A stretch of 64,000 bases of DNA from Aquarana catesbeiana (taxonomy: Eukaryota > Chordata > Amphibia > Anura > Ranidae): assembly GCF_042186555.1 (NCBI RefSeq), contig NC_133332.1:209577609-209641608 (forward strand), in the 5' to 3' direction. Each line of letters begins with the position of its first letter. Position 1 is the first letter of the stretch. The translations under genes were made by a program, and so were the position numbers. The notes beneath the pieces were generated by a model, which was not told where the DNA came from, did no database searches, and saw nothing but the letters and a program-made list of their open reading frames with translations. This document shows, piece after piece, positions 35,700 through 46,350 of this stretch.

Positions 35700-35900
35700 G
35701 TTATTCACACTGTCAGATAGTACCACTTCTCTAACAGAAAAGAACCCTTTACCCAACCTATGGTTAAACCTCCTTTCTTCTAACTTCAAATCGCGGCTGT
35801 GTGTCCTCTTCAGAGGCCTTAGACTAAACAGTTTATTTCTGAAGTATTTCATTTGTGCGTTGTAATAATTTCCCCTCTGAAGCACCTCTCCTCCAGAGTG
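35700..35900 (-). pseudogene. Possible LINE (CR1-clade?) ORF2 C-terminal remnant
   Basis: The minus-strand frame 35682-35885 contains RTHSRDLKLEERRFNHR and GKGFFSVREVV...SDSVNNF. The spacing of RT-xR-LKLE-RF-FFS-R-VV and SVNNF is like the post-RT tail of CR1-type LINEs. The first codons come from the hAT end and are not original. The short match makes this tentative. Confidence 0.4.
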
Positions 35901-36218
35901 AATAGCAGCTCACAGAATTTGACTGACCTGACCATAGGCTCTTCCTGCTGCCTGAGTTTCCTGCGACACCAGCAGGTGAAGGGAGAAGATCCGCAGCTGG
36001 GACAGCACTGGATCACTGACAGGACTCGGGTAAGTGTTTAGGGGAGGGGGGTAGTGGGAACAGTTAGTAGGGGGGGGGGTTACCTTAAATTGATACTATA
36101 GTCCTGTTTTTTTTGTTTTTTTTTTAAATAACAAACATGTTATACTTACCTGCTCTGTGCAGTGGTTTTGCATAGAGCAGCCTAGATCCTCTTCTCGGGT
36201 CCCTCAGCACGCTCCTGA
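35901..36218. other. Intergenic, nothing recognised
   Basis: Contains a G tract (36069-36079) and a T tract (36108-36125). No element end or coding signal was recognised. Confidence 0.3.
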
Positions 36219-36408
36219 TATTTTATTATATCTTTTCAAGTGACAACACTGCTTGCTACAATGTAAATTAGTGAGTGTACAGCTTGTATAACAGTGTAAA
36301 TTTGCTGTCCCCTCAAAATAACTTAACACACAGCCATTAATGTCTAAACCTCTGGCAACAAAAGTGAGTACACCCCTAAGTGAAAATGTCCAAACTGGGC
36401 CCAAAGTG

Positions 36409-37420
36409 TCAATATTTTGTGTGGCCACCATTATTTTCCAGCACTGCCTTAACCCTCTTGGGCATGGAGTTCACTAGAGCTTTACAGGTTGCAACTGGAG
36501 TCCTCTTCCGCTCCTCCATGACGACATCACGGAGCTGGTGGATGTTAGAGACCTTGCGCTCCTCCACCTTCCGTTTGAGGATGTCCCACAGATGCTCAAT
36601 AGGGTTTAGGTCTGGAGACATGCTTGGCCAGTCCATCACCTTTACCCTCAGCTTCTTTAGCAAGGCAGTGGTCATCTTGGAGGTGTGTTTGGGGTAGTTA
36701 TCATTTTGGAATACTGCCCTGTGGCCCAGTCTCCGAAGGAAGGGGATCATGCTCTGCTTCAGTATGGCACAGTACATGTTGGCATTCATGGTTTCTTCAA
36801 TGAACTGTAGCACCCCAGTGCCAGCAGCACTCATGCAGCCCCAGGCCATGACACTCCCACCACCATGCTTGATTGTAGGCAAGACACACTTGTCTTTGTA
36901 CTGCTCACCTGGTTGCCACCATACACGCCTGACACCATCTGAACCAAATACGTTTATCTTGGTCTCAGACCACAGGACCTGGTTCCAGCAATCCATGTCC
37001 TTAGTCTACTTGTCTTCAGCAAACTGTTTGCGGGCTTTCTTGTGCATCATCTTTAGAAGAGGCTTCCTTCTGGGATGACAGCCATGCAGACCAATTTGAT
37101 GCAGTGTGCAGCATTTAGTCTGAGCACTGACAGGCTAACCCCCCGACCCCTTCAACCTCTGCAGCAATGCTGGCAGCACTCATACATCTATTTCCCAAAG
37201 ACAACCTCTGGATATGATGCTGAGCACGTGCACTCAACTTCTTTGGCCTGTTCTGAGTGCTGCTGTATGGTCTTGGCCACCGTGCTGCAGCTCACTTTCA
37301 GGGTCTTGGGAATCTTCTTATAGCCTAGGCATATTTATGTAGAGCAACAATTCCTTTTTTTTCAGATCCTCATAGAGTTCTTTGGCATAAGGTGCCATGT
37401 TGAACTTCCAGTGACCAGTA
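36409..37420 (-). pseudogene. Tc1-family transposase (degraded)
   Basis: The minus-strand frame 36409-36996 gives 195 residues of the DDE catalytic half. Visible are GGGSVMAWGCMSAAG, the second catalytic aspartate in FQNDNYPKHTS, and the third acidic residue in SPDLNPIEHLWDILK. Tc1 transposases are usually ~340 residues. The N-terminal DNA-binding half is present only as broken pieces toward 37,400 (e.g. MAPYAKELYEDLKKK near 37,340-37,400), separated by stops. It would cut and paste the element at TA sites if intact; the breaks make it inactive. Confidence 0.88.
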
Positions 37421-37644
37421 TGAGAGAGTGAGAGCGATAACACCAAATTTAACACACCTGCCCCCCATTCACACCTGAGACCTTGTAACACTAACGAGTC
37501 ACATGACACCGGGGAGGGAAAATGGCTAATTGGGCCCAATTTTGACAATTTTGCTTAGGGGTGTACTCACTTTTGTTGCCAGCGGTTTAGACAATAATGG
37601 CTGTGTGTTGAGTTATTTTGAGGGACAGCAAATTTACACTGTTA

Positions 37645-38048
37645 GGCCCCTTTCACACGATCGGACCGTTCAGGTCCGCCTGTCAGTTTTGACGGCGGAC
37701 CTGAACGGGCGATCCATGTTAGCCTATGGAGCGTCGGATGTCAGCGGAGACATGTCCGCTGACATCCGACCCCGTCCGATCCGCTAAAAGCAGACGTATG
37801 GCTCTACGTCCAGATCCGTCGCTGGCGGATCGGATCGGGTGAGATCTGACGAAAACGGACACGCTGTCCGTTTTCGTCCGATCCCTCCATAGGCGGCAGC
37901 GGCGCCTGACAAGCCCCTCCCCGCTCAGTGAGCAGAGAGGGACCTGTCATCCGCCGGCTCAGCGGAGATCAACGGACAGATCTCCCGCTGAGCCGGTGGA
38001 CAGAGGCGGGCTCCGTAGAAACGGAGCCCGCCTCGTGTGAAAGGGGCC
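37645..38048. mobile_element. PIF/Harbinger-type MITE (404 bp) inside Tc1 element A
   Basis: The ends GGCCCCTTTCACACGA and TCGTGTGAAAGGGGCC are inverted repeats, with TTA duplicated (37642-37644, 38049-38051). The element is almost entirely self-complementary, with GGTCCGCC/GGCGGACC and GGATCGG/CCGATCC words. Removing it restores continuity of the Tc1 inverted repeat. Confidence 0.88.
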
Positions 38049-38324
38049 TTACACAAGCTGTACACTCACCACTTTACATTGTAGCAAAGTGTAATTTCTT
38101 CAGTGTTGTCACATGAAAAGATATAATAAAATATTTACAAAAATGTGAGGGGTGTACTCACTTTTGTGAGATACTGTATGTATTTTATTGGGATTTTATG
38201 TGATAGACCAACACAAAATGGCACATAGTTGTGAAGTGGAAGTAAAATTATAAATGGCTTTCAAATTTTTTCACAAATAAATATGTAAAAAGTGTGGTGT
38301 GCATTTGTATTCAGCCTCCCTGAG

Positions 38325-38585
38325 TCAAAACTTTGTAGAACCATCTTCCACTGCAATTACAGCTGCAAGTCTTTTGGGGTATGTTTCTACCAGCTTTGCA
38401 CATCTAGACAGTGATATTTTTGCCCATTCTTCTTTGCAAAATAGCTCAAGCTCTGTCAGATTGAATGGAGAGCATCTGTGAACAGCGATTTTCAAGTTTT
38501 GCCACAGATTCTCAATTGGATTTAGGTCTGGACTTTGACTGGGCCATTCTAACACATGAATATGCTTTGATCTAAACCATTCCAT
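38325..38585 (-). pseudogene. Tc1-family transposase C-terminal fragment (element B)
   Basis: The 86-codon minus-strand frame contains LEWPSQSPDLNPIENLWQNL, the last catalytic acidic residue block of Tc1 transposases, and ends CAKLVETYPKRLAAVIAVEDGSTKF. Upstream pieces are scattered in 39090-39410 and 39846-40150 (e.g. the MLFFGRDMETEKMDGAKHK frame) and are broken by frameshifts and the two MITEs. Confidence 0.85.
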
Positions 38586-38669
38586 TGTAGCTCTGGCTGT
38601 ATGTTAAGGGTCGTTGTTCTGCTGATAGGTGAACCTTGGCCCCAGTCTCACGTCTTTTGCAGACTCTAA

Positions 38670-39085
38670 AGCCGTGTATACACGACCGGACTTTTCCGAC
38701 AGAACAAATCCGTCGGACAATCCCACCGTGTGTAGGCTTCATCGGACCTTCAGCAGACTTTTTCTGTCGAAAATCAGACAAACTTTAGATTTGGAACATG
38801 TTTCAAATCTTTCCAACGGACTCGAGTCCGGTCGAAAAATCAGTTCGTCTGTATGCTAGTCTGACGGACAAAAAAGGACACAAGGGCAGCTATTGACTAC
38901 TGGCTAGGAACTTCCTTATTCTAGTCCCTTCGTACATCATTACGTTCAAACCAACGGACTTTTGAACAGACTTTAGTCCGTTCGTGTGTGGGCAAGTCCG
39001 GTCGTTCAAAAGTCCATCGTAACTCCGTCGAAAGTCCGTCGGAAAGACCTTTGATGCTGAAAAGTCCGCTCATGTGCCCGCGGCA
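38670..39085. mobile_element. PIF/Harbinger-like MITE, 'TGCCCCGTACAC' family (copy 3)
   Basis: The left end AGCCGTGTATACACGACCGG and right end GCGGCA are flanked by TAA (38667-38669, 39086-39088). The interior is rich in GTCCGTCGGA/TCCGACGGAC words. It is inserted in the Tc1-B transposase region. Confidence 0.75.
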
Positions 39086-39415
39086 TAACAGGCTTTCTTC
39101 TAAGATTGCCTTGTGTTTGGCTCCATCCATCTTCTCAGTTTCCATGTCCCTGCCAAAGAACAGCATCCCCACAACATGATGCTGCCACCACCATGTTTCA
39201 CAGTGGGGATGGTGCAGACAGGGTGATGTGAAGTGCTAGTTTTCCGCCACACATAGCGTTTTGCTTTTAGACCAAAAAGTTCAATTTTGGTCTCATCTGA
39301 CCAGAGCTCCTTCTTTCACGTTTGCTGTGTCCCCCACATGGCTTCTCGCAAAACTGCTAATGGCTTTCTTCTTGCCACTCTTCCATAAAGGCCAGATTTG
39401 TGGAGTGCACGACTA

Positions 39416-39842
39416 CACACGATCAGACTTTCCACCAATAAAACCATGGATTTTTGTCCAAAGGTTGTTGGCTCAAACTTGTCTTGCATACACACAGTCA
39501 CACAAATGTTGGCCAACAATTCCAAACATAGGAACACGGTGACGTACAAGACATACGACGAGCCGAGAAAAAGGAAGTTCAATAGCCAGTGCAGCTCATT
39601 CTGCCTGATCCCGATTCCCGAGCATGCGTGAACTTTTGTGCAACAGACTTGTGTACACACGATCGGACTTTGCAGCAACAAAGTTTTGTTGGCGGAAAAT
39701 TTGAGAACCTGCTAGCAAACATTTGTTGGCAGAAAGTCCAACAGCAAATGTTCGATGCAGCATACACACGGTCGGACTTTCCGACAACAAGCTCACATCC
39801 AACACATTTCCCGTCAGAAAATCCGACCGTGTGTACACGGCA
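39416..39842. mobile_element. PIF/Harbinger-like MITE, 'TGCCCCGTACAC' family (copy 4, left tip lost)
   Basis: The right end CCGTGTGTACACGGCA is followed by TAA (39843-39845). On the left the terminal ~9-10 bases are missing, so CACACGATCAG follows TA directly. The Tc1 sequence is continuous across the insertion. Confidence 0.75.
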
Positions 39843-40545
39843 TAATAGTTGTCCTGTGGACACATTCTCCCACCTGAGCTGTGGATCTCTGCAGCTCCTC
39901 TATAGTTACCATGGCTGCTTCTCTGATTACTGCTCTCCTTGCCCGGCCTGTCAGTTTAGGTGGACAGCCATGTCTTGGTAGGTTTGCAGTTGTGCCATTC
40001 TCTTTCCATTTTCAGGTGATGGATTGAACAGTGCTCCGTGAGATGTTCAAAGCTTGGGATATATTTTTTATAACTTCTCCACAACTTTAGCCCTGACCTG
40101 TCTGGTGTGTTCCTTGGCCTTCATGATGTTGTTTATTTACTAAGGTTCTCTGACAAACCTATGAGGGCTTCACAGAGCAGCTGTATTTAAATGACAAACA
40201 GGTGGACTCTATTTACTAATTAGGTGACTTCTGAAGGCAATTGGTTCCACTAGATTTTAGTTAGGGGTATCAGAGTAAAGGGGGCTGAATACAAATGCAC
40301 GCCACACTTTTCAGATATTTATTTGTAAAAAAAATTGAAAACCATTTATCATTTTCCTTCCACTTCACAATTATGTGCCACTTTGTGTTGGTCTATCGCA
40401 TACAATCCCAATAAAATACATTTACATTTTTGGTTGTAACATGACAAAATGTGGAAAATTTCAAGGGATATGAATACTTTTTCAAGGCACTGTACAACCC
40501 CTTTAATGTAGGGAATGCATTATGGTATAAAAAAAAAAACTGTTA

Positions 40546-40978
40546 TGCCCCGTACACACAGTCGGACTTTGTTCGGACATTCCGACAACAAAATCCTAGG
40601 ATTTTTTCCGACGGATGTTGGCTCAAACTTGTCTTGCATACACACAGTCACACAAAGTTGTCGGAAAATCCGATCGTTCTGAACGCGGTGACGTAAAACA
40701 CGTACGTCGGGACTCTAAACGGGGCAGTGGCCAATAGCTTTCATCTCTTTATTTATTCTGAGCATGCGTGGCACTTTGTCCGTTGGATTTGTGTACACAC
40801 GATCGGAATTTCCGACAAGGATTTTGTTGTTGGAAAATTTTATATCCTGCTCTCAAACTTTGTGTGTCGGAAAATCCGATGGAAAATGTCCGATGGAGCC
40901 CACACACGGTCGGAATTTCAAACAACACGCTCCGATCGGACATTTTCCATCGGAAAATCCGACCGTGTGTACAGGGCA
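40546..40978. mobile_element. PIF/Harbinger-like MITE, 'TGCCCCGTACAC' family (copy 5)
   Basis: It starts TGCCCCGTACACACAGTCGG and ends CCGTGTGTACAGGGCA, with TTA duplicated (40543-40545, 40979-40981). Confidence 0.85.
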
Positions 40979-41041
40979 TTAGACTTTAGGCATTAGAACC
41001 ACTTTAATAAAACCCAGATGTTTAGACAAAGAACACACCTA

Positions 41042-41217
41042 GGCCTGGCCAAGCTGTGGCTCATTATGGTGCTGCAAATACCAGGTCAAGAGTTTGAATC
41101 TAGGCAGGCCATAGACAGTGCAAATTTCTTTCCTGCAACCCGTGGTCTATGGCCTGCCTAGATTCAAACTCTTGACCTGGCATTTGCAGCACCATAGTGA
41201 GCCACAGCTTGGCCAGA
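41042..41217. repeat. Strong hairpin, ~72-bp arms and ~30-base loop
   Basis: The left arm starts AGGCCTGGCCAAGCTGTGGC and includes AGGTCAAGAGTTTGAATC. The right arm contains GATTCAAACTCTTGACCTGG and GCCACAGCTTGGCC. Mismatches are few. It could be a young foldback element or give a double-stranded RNA if transcribed. Confidence 0.85.
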
Positions 41218-41429
41218 TTTACACCATTCCCCCATCAACACAGACAGTGTTGACAGGGGAATCCCTCCTACCGAGACACTATTTTCTCCCTGCGGGGGAG
41301 CAGGATCGGGCGGGAGAAGACAGTGATTATCCCTAGCAGAATCCGTCAGGCTGGTTGTACCCAAATTGATTGATCAATTGATTATTTGCAATCCTCATGC
41401 TGCTAGCATTAATAGGTAGTCAGGGAGCT

Positions 41430-42600
41430 CCTCACAAATTTACTTGCCAAGAGTAGTTATCTTGGTCACTTGATAGAGATCTATTGATTTCTCCCTAAGT
41501 TTGGCCTTGTTGCACTTTTCTCTTCTATCACTAGGTGGCCGGGTACTTGGTGGTATTAGATAGAAGAAGGGCAACCCAAGGTCAGGTTATGGGTATATGG
41601 GGTATCTCAGCCAATGGGCAGGGGATTTTTTAAAATCCCTTGGCCTGCTGGGAGAGCCTATATATTCGGGTGAGGTCAGGTGATCTGTGTTCTGTGCCAC
41701 CCAGACTGCCGTCTGGGTGGACGTGTGTCGTCTGCCCCAGGCTGCTAGGCCGGAGATTGAGGCTATCCCGGGGGCATCTGGCTGCTAGGCTGTGTGACGG
41801 CCTATCCAGAAGCGAGAGAGCAGTGCAGCGTTGGGATTGCGGCTTGCAGTCCAACCAGAAGTGACAGTTCTGCCAGCCGGAGAACCTGTCAGTGGGCGGC
41901 GGTAGAAGGGGAGTTGTCGCCACGAAGGGATCAATTGCCTTTACCAGGGAGCACAGTGAAAAACTGAAGCAAGTACCGGGACCATATTCTCACTGAAAGG
42001 GCATTGTGGAGAATCTGGAAACTTCAGGGGGTGATCAAGTCAGGGACCCAACCAGCGGAAGTGATGCTTGCAGAGCAGCCTTGTGAGTCAAGCCAGGGAC
42101 CTCGCCAGTTAGCAGGGGTGAAGCTTGAGAAGTATCTGGAGTGTCAAGCTAGGAACCCAGCAGGAAAGGTGACGCTTGAGGGAGATACCACCGACAACTT
42201 TGGAGAAGCTCAAGGGATTCAGAGTCAGTAAATCGGAGGTTCTAGTGAGAGACCGGGAGCTCAGTGTTGAATAACTACAAGGAGCAGTTGTAGTGGAGCT
42301 GAAAGAACTGTTACGTTTGAGTTAGGAACTGTTAAAGGACTGTTACCATAGGAGACAGCATTCCTGCATGTGCAGAAGTGGCTTCCTGCTGGGGCCTTTC
42401 CCTGCACGGCTGTCCTCCTATTGAAGTCTCGGAGTCTGCTAATTGAGTTTGCATCTATCTAAGGGTGTCCTGGCCCTAACCCTCTTTCCCCCCCAAAATA
42501 TATAAAGGACTGTCAAAGAAATAAAACCTCTTTTACATCCAAGAAGTGTCTGGCGCCCAATGACTTTCATCATCTTTGCACCCACTATGCCTCACAACCC
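41430..42600 (+). mobile_element. LTR-like block (possible solo LTR), boundaries uncertain
   Basis: A TATA box (TATATATT at 41659-41666), a poly(A) signal AATAAA (42520-42525) and, just after it, TGGCGCCC (42551-42558; the start of a tRNA-Lys-type primer site) occur in LTR order. Three imperfect ~65-bp repeats with AAGTCAGGGACC / AAGCCAGGGACC words lie at 42030-42185. I could not find matching TG...CA ends or a duplication. Confidence 0.4.
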
Positions 42601-42609
42601 ACCACATAT

Positions 42610-43290
42610 TGAAGGACGTCAGCTATCTTTGGCCTTTGGTCCTCATTAGACCAAAAGAGGTAAAAGACTTTGCTACAAATAAATAGATAGTAAAGTATAT
42701 CATATTTACTTGTTGTAAACTTTTTTTTATTTGTTTACACTTTTTCAGTTACTTCCTGGTTTCTTTTCTAGGCAAATTATGTCATACATCCCAGGAGTCT
42801 TCAGGAGTGGAGAAGAGGAGGAGGAGGTTCTTAGCTAAGCACACTCTCCTGTATGCATGTCTGAGCTAAGGGCAGATGGGTGCCAGGAAGTAAATACTAC
42901 ATTAACCATTTGCACTTACTCAAGATGGCCTCAGCTAGAAATGCTAGGGGGTTGTTTTTCTCAAGTTATTTCTCAACAAAATAAGGCATTGAGACATGAA
43001 TGGATGGGGGAGTTTTCTTTGAATATTAAAAAATGAATTAAATAGTGTTTGTGGTGATCAGATGCAGTGAACATATTCAAGACAGGAAATGATCGAAAAT
43101 TCCTCTAAAATGAGGGAATCCCTGGTTGTCACTTGGGTTACTGTTCTAATTTTTTTTCTCTAAACCCTCAAGTTTGAAATATACTGTTTCTTCCAGTCAG
43201 CAATGGGTAAAGATCTAAACCACATCTCTGCCATGATTCAAGGGATCCAGGTAGCCATTTAAATGTACTCCTATCTTAATTTACAGAGCA
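42610..43290. other. Intergenic, nothing recognised
   Basis: No domains or repeat ends were seen. Confidence 0.3.
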
Positions 43291-43295
43291 GTTAA

Positions 43296-43861
43296 AAAGG
43301 AGCTCCAGGCTCTTTCAGAAAAAAATTAAAAGTCAGCAGCTATATATACTGTAGCTGCTGCCTTTCAATATTAGGACGCTTACTTGTCCTGGAATCAAGC
43401 CATTTCGGCACCCCAGCCGATCTTTCCATCGGCTCTCAGGTGCTGTCGCCACCATTGCTTCTAAGGGAAACCGCCAGTGAAGCCTTGCGGCTGCACAGCT
43501 GGTTCCCTACTGCATATGTGCGAAGCATGTGCGCTTTCTTAACGGAACGGCAGCAGGGGGAAGGAGGAGAGGAGCTGAACTTCCAGTGGTGATCTCGCCG
43601 TGTCCTCTCGCCAAAACCAGGTACCTGCTCCTCCCTCCCCCCGAAAGGTGCCAAATGTGGCACCGGAGAGGGGGAGGAGACAGATTATTATTACTATACA
43701 GGATTTATATTGCGCCAACAGTTTGCACAGCGCTTTACAACATGAGGGCAGACAGTACAGTTACAATAGGACACAATACAGGAGGAATCAGAGAGCCCTG
43801 CTCGTTAGAGCTTACAATCTAGGAGATAAGCGAAGCTTCCACTTTTGGGTGAAGCTCCACT
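43296..43861. mobile_element. TTAA-type MITE (family of 58245-58724), copy 1, with insertion
   Basis: TTAA flanks both ends (43292-43295, 43862-43865). The left AAAGGAGCTCCAGGC and right GAAGCTCCACT ends are inverted. The interior AGTCAGCAGCTA...GCTGC and CTTCCAGTGG...TCGCC parallels 58245-58724. A ~150-bp extra segment (43684-43832) interrupts it. Confidence 0.65.
43684..43832 (+). repeat. Short interspersed repeat inside the MITE
   Basis: This segment (ATTATTATTACTATACAGG ... GAGCTTACAATCTAGGAGA) is absent from the sister MITE at 58245-58724, so it is a separate insertion. Part of it resembles 13530-13610. Family not identified. Confidence 0.5.
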
Positions 43862-44194
43862 TTAATCCTTGCAGTTCAAAGGAGTAGTGGATGCAAGGGT
43901 AATGTTTTGTTATTATTTTTATTCTGTCATTTTGATATGTCATATGACTGGGCTTTCCTTCAGTCTATTCTCCCCCCTACACCCATTCACTTCTGTTGTA
44001 CTCTACCAACTTCGAACTCCCGAAGCTAGTGGAACGCAATGCACATTTGTAAATCATACCACTGTGCTTTATAAATGTGTGGTTTTTAAAGCAGCAGTAT
44101 GATCACATTAAGACCGTAGCACAGCATTTTAATTGCCCCATAAGTGGTTACTAGGAAGGAAAGTATGCTAGCTTCCATCTTGCTGGAGTCTTAA

Positions 44195-44498
44195 CCCCTT
44201 CCCACCGGCCCCCTCCCGGCCCTTTAAGGGTTCCAAATACGGAGAGGCAGAGGCGGGCATTCGGGTCATATGACCGCTGTGATTGGCTGTCACAGCAATC
44301 ACATTATCGTAAAGCTCCCGATCATTATTATGCATCGGGAGCTTTCCGGGTAACTGGCGGCTACCACGCTGGGAGCACGCGTGGAGCGCGCTCTCAGCAG
44401 GGTAAGTGTTTTACACAGGGCCGCATATATGCGGACGCTCAGCGTGAAGGCCCACACACCGAGAGGCCACATTTGTGCGTTCAGCCAGCGTGAAGAGG
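44195..44498. mobile_element. TTAA-type MITE (304 bp)
   Basis: The left end CCCCTTCCCACCGGCC follows TTAA (44191-44194). The right end GCGTGAAGAGG is followed by TTAA (44499-44502). piggyBac-like by target; no coding capacity. Confidence 0.7.
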
Positions 44499-44514
44499 TT
44501 AAAGAATATGTTAA

Positions 44515-46346
44515 CCACTTGACCACTGGGCACTTAAACCCCCTTAATAACCAGACCAATTTTCAGCTTTTGGTGCTCTCACATTTTGAATGACAATTAC
44601 TCAGTCATGCAACACTGTATCTATATGAATTTTTTGTCCTTTTTTTCACACAAATAGAGCTTTCTTTTGGTGGTATTTAATCACCGCTGGGTTCTTTATT
44701 TTTTGCGCTATAAAAGAAAAAAGACCGAAAAATCTGTAAAAAAATTAATTTTTCTTCGTTTCTGTTATAAAATTTTGAAAATTAGTAATTTTTCTTCATA
44801 TATTTTGGCCAAAATTTATACCGCTACATATCTTTGGTAAAAATAACCCAAATTAGTGTATATTATTTGGTCTTTGTGAAAGTTATAGCGTCCACAAGCT
44901 ATGGTGCCAATATCTGAAAATTGATCACACCTGAAGTACTGACGGCCTATCTCATTTCTTGAGACCCTAACATGCCAGAAAAGTACAAATACCCCCCAAA
45001 TTACCCCTTTTTGGAAAGAAGACATTCCAAGGTATTTAGAAAGATGCATGGTGAGTTTTTTGAAGTTGTCATTTTTTCCCACAATTCTTTGCAAAATCAA
45101 GTTTTTTTTTTTCTTTTTTTTTTTTTTCACAAAATTGTCATATTAGCAGGTTATTTCTCACACACAGCATATGCATACCACAAATTACACCCCAAAACAC
45201 ATTCTGCTATTACTCCTGAGTATGGCGATACCACATGTGTGAGACTTTTACACAGCGTGGCCACATACAGAGGCCCAACATGCAGGGAGCACCTTCAGGC
45301 ATTCTGGAGCACCCATGCCAATTCTGACATTTCTCTCCTACATGTAAAAATCATCATTTATTTGCTAGAAAATTACATAGAACCCCAAAACATTATATAT
45401 GTTTTTTTAGCAAAGACCCTAGAGAATACAATAGCGGTCATTGCAACTTTTTATCTCGCACGATATTTGCGCAGCAATTTTTCGAACGCGTTTTTTTTGG
45501 AAAAAAAAATGTTTTTTTGCTTTAAAAAAAAACAAAACAGTAAGGTTAGCCCAATGTTTTTGCATAATATGAAAGATGAAGTTACGCCGAGTAAATAGAT
45601 ACCTAACATGTCACCTTTCAAAATTGCACACGCTTGTGGAATGACGCCAAACTTCGCCACTTAAAAATCCCCATAGGCGACGCTTTAAAATTTTTTACTG
45701 GTTACAAATTTTGAGTTACAGAGGAGGTCTAGGGCCAAAATTATTGCTCTCGCTCTACCGATCGCAGCGATACCTCACATGTGTGGTTTGAACACCGTTT
45801 TCATATGTGGGCGGGACTTACGTATGCGTTTGCTTCTGCATGCGAGCACACGGACAGGGGCGCTTTAAAAAATTTTTTTTTTTTTTTTATTGTTCATTTT
45901 ACTTTATTTATTTTAGTTTGACACTTTTTTCCCCAAAAAAAAATTTTTGATCACTTTTATTCCTATTACAAGGAATGTAAACATCCCTTGTAATAGGAAT
46001 ATGGCATGACAGGTCCTCTTTACAGTGAGATATGGGGTCAATAAGACCCCAAATCTCACCTCTAGGCTGTGCCTGAAATTAAAAAAAAAAAAAAAAAAAA
46101 AGATCCTGGCATCGATCGTAGCGGTGAGTCGGTAGAAGCACCGGAGGGCGGCGGGAGGGGGGGGACGTCCCCTCTCGCCTCCCGTAAGAACGATCAAGCA
46201 GTGTAACAGCCGCTATGATCATTCTTATGGTGTAGGGAATCGCCGGCTGAAAAAGATGATATCTGAATGATGCCTGTAGCTGCACCCATCATTCAGATAT
46301 CCCCGCACAAAGTCAAGGACGTCGTATGACGGAAGGCCAGAAGTGG
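44515..46346. mobile_element. piggyBac-type TTAA element (1.83 kb), non-autonomous
   Basis: TTAA duplicated at 44511-44514 and 46347-46350. The ends CCACTTGACCACTGGGC and GGCCAGAAGTGG are inverted. The interior shares words with the large piggyBac element (CTCCTGAGTATGGCGATACC, CACCCCAAAACACATTCTGC). No transposase remains. Confidence 0.8.
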
Positions 46347-46350
46347 TTAA

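Larger units (their letters stand above)
36219..38176 (-). mobile_element. Tc1-like element A, left end truncated
   Basis: The right terminus ...GTGTACTCACTTTTGTGAGATACTG is followed by TA (38177-38178), as for Tc1 elements. The inner inverted repeats are long: left 36219-36400 matches the complement of 37540-37641 plus 38052-38140. The outer ~45 bases of the left terminus are missing; the match begins abruptly at 36219. The right inverted repeat is split by a MITE (37645-38048). The transposase is on the minus strand. Confidence 0.88.
38178..40494 (-). mobile_element. Tc1-like element B, left end missing, with two MITE insertions
   Basis: The right inverted repeat ends TTTCAAGGCACTG followed by TA (40487-40496 region). 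The inner parts match the left side: TATTTTATTGGGATTTTATG (38180) pairs with ATACAATCCCAATAAAATAC (40399). The outer ~100 bases of the left terminus are absent, and element A abuts directly at 38176. Element B is interrupted at 38667-39088 and ~39414-39845. Confidence 0.83.

Noticed and set aside
35167..35865. 232-codon open frame with GHRSRCM-type repeats
   Set aside because: It begins and ends outside the 21-bp array but inside or across a hAT element, and its reverse strand is open too. No recognised domain.
42551..42558. TGGCGCCC as proof of a retroviral primer binding site
   Set aside because: Only eight bases match and no LTR end (CA) lies directly before it. Kept only as weak support for an LTR-like block.
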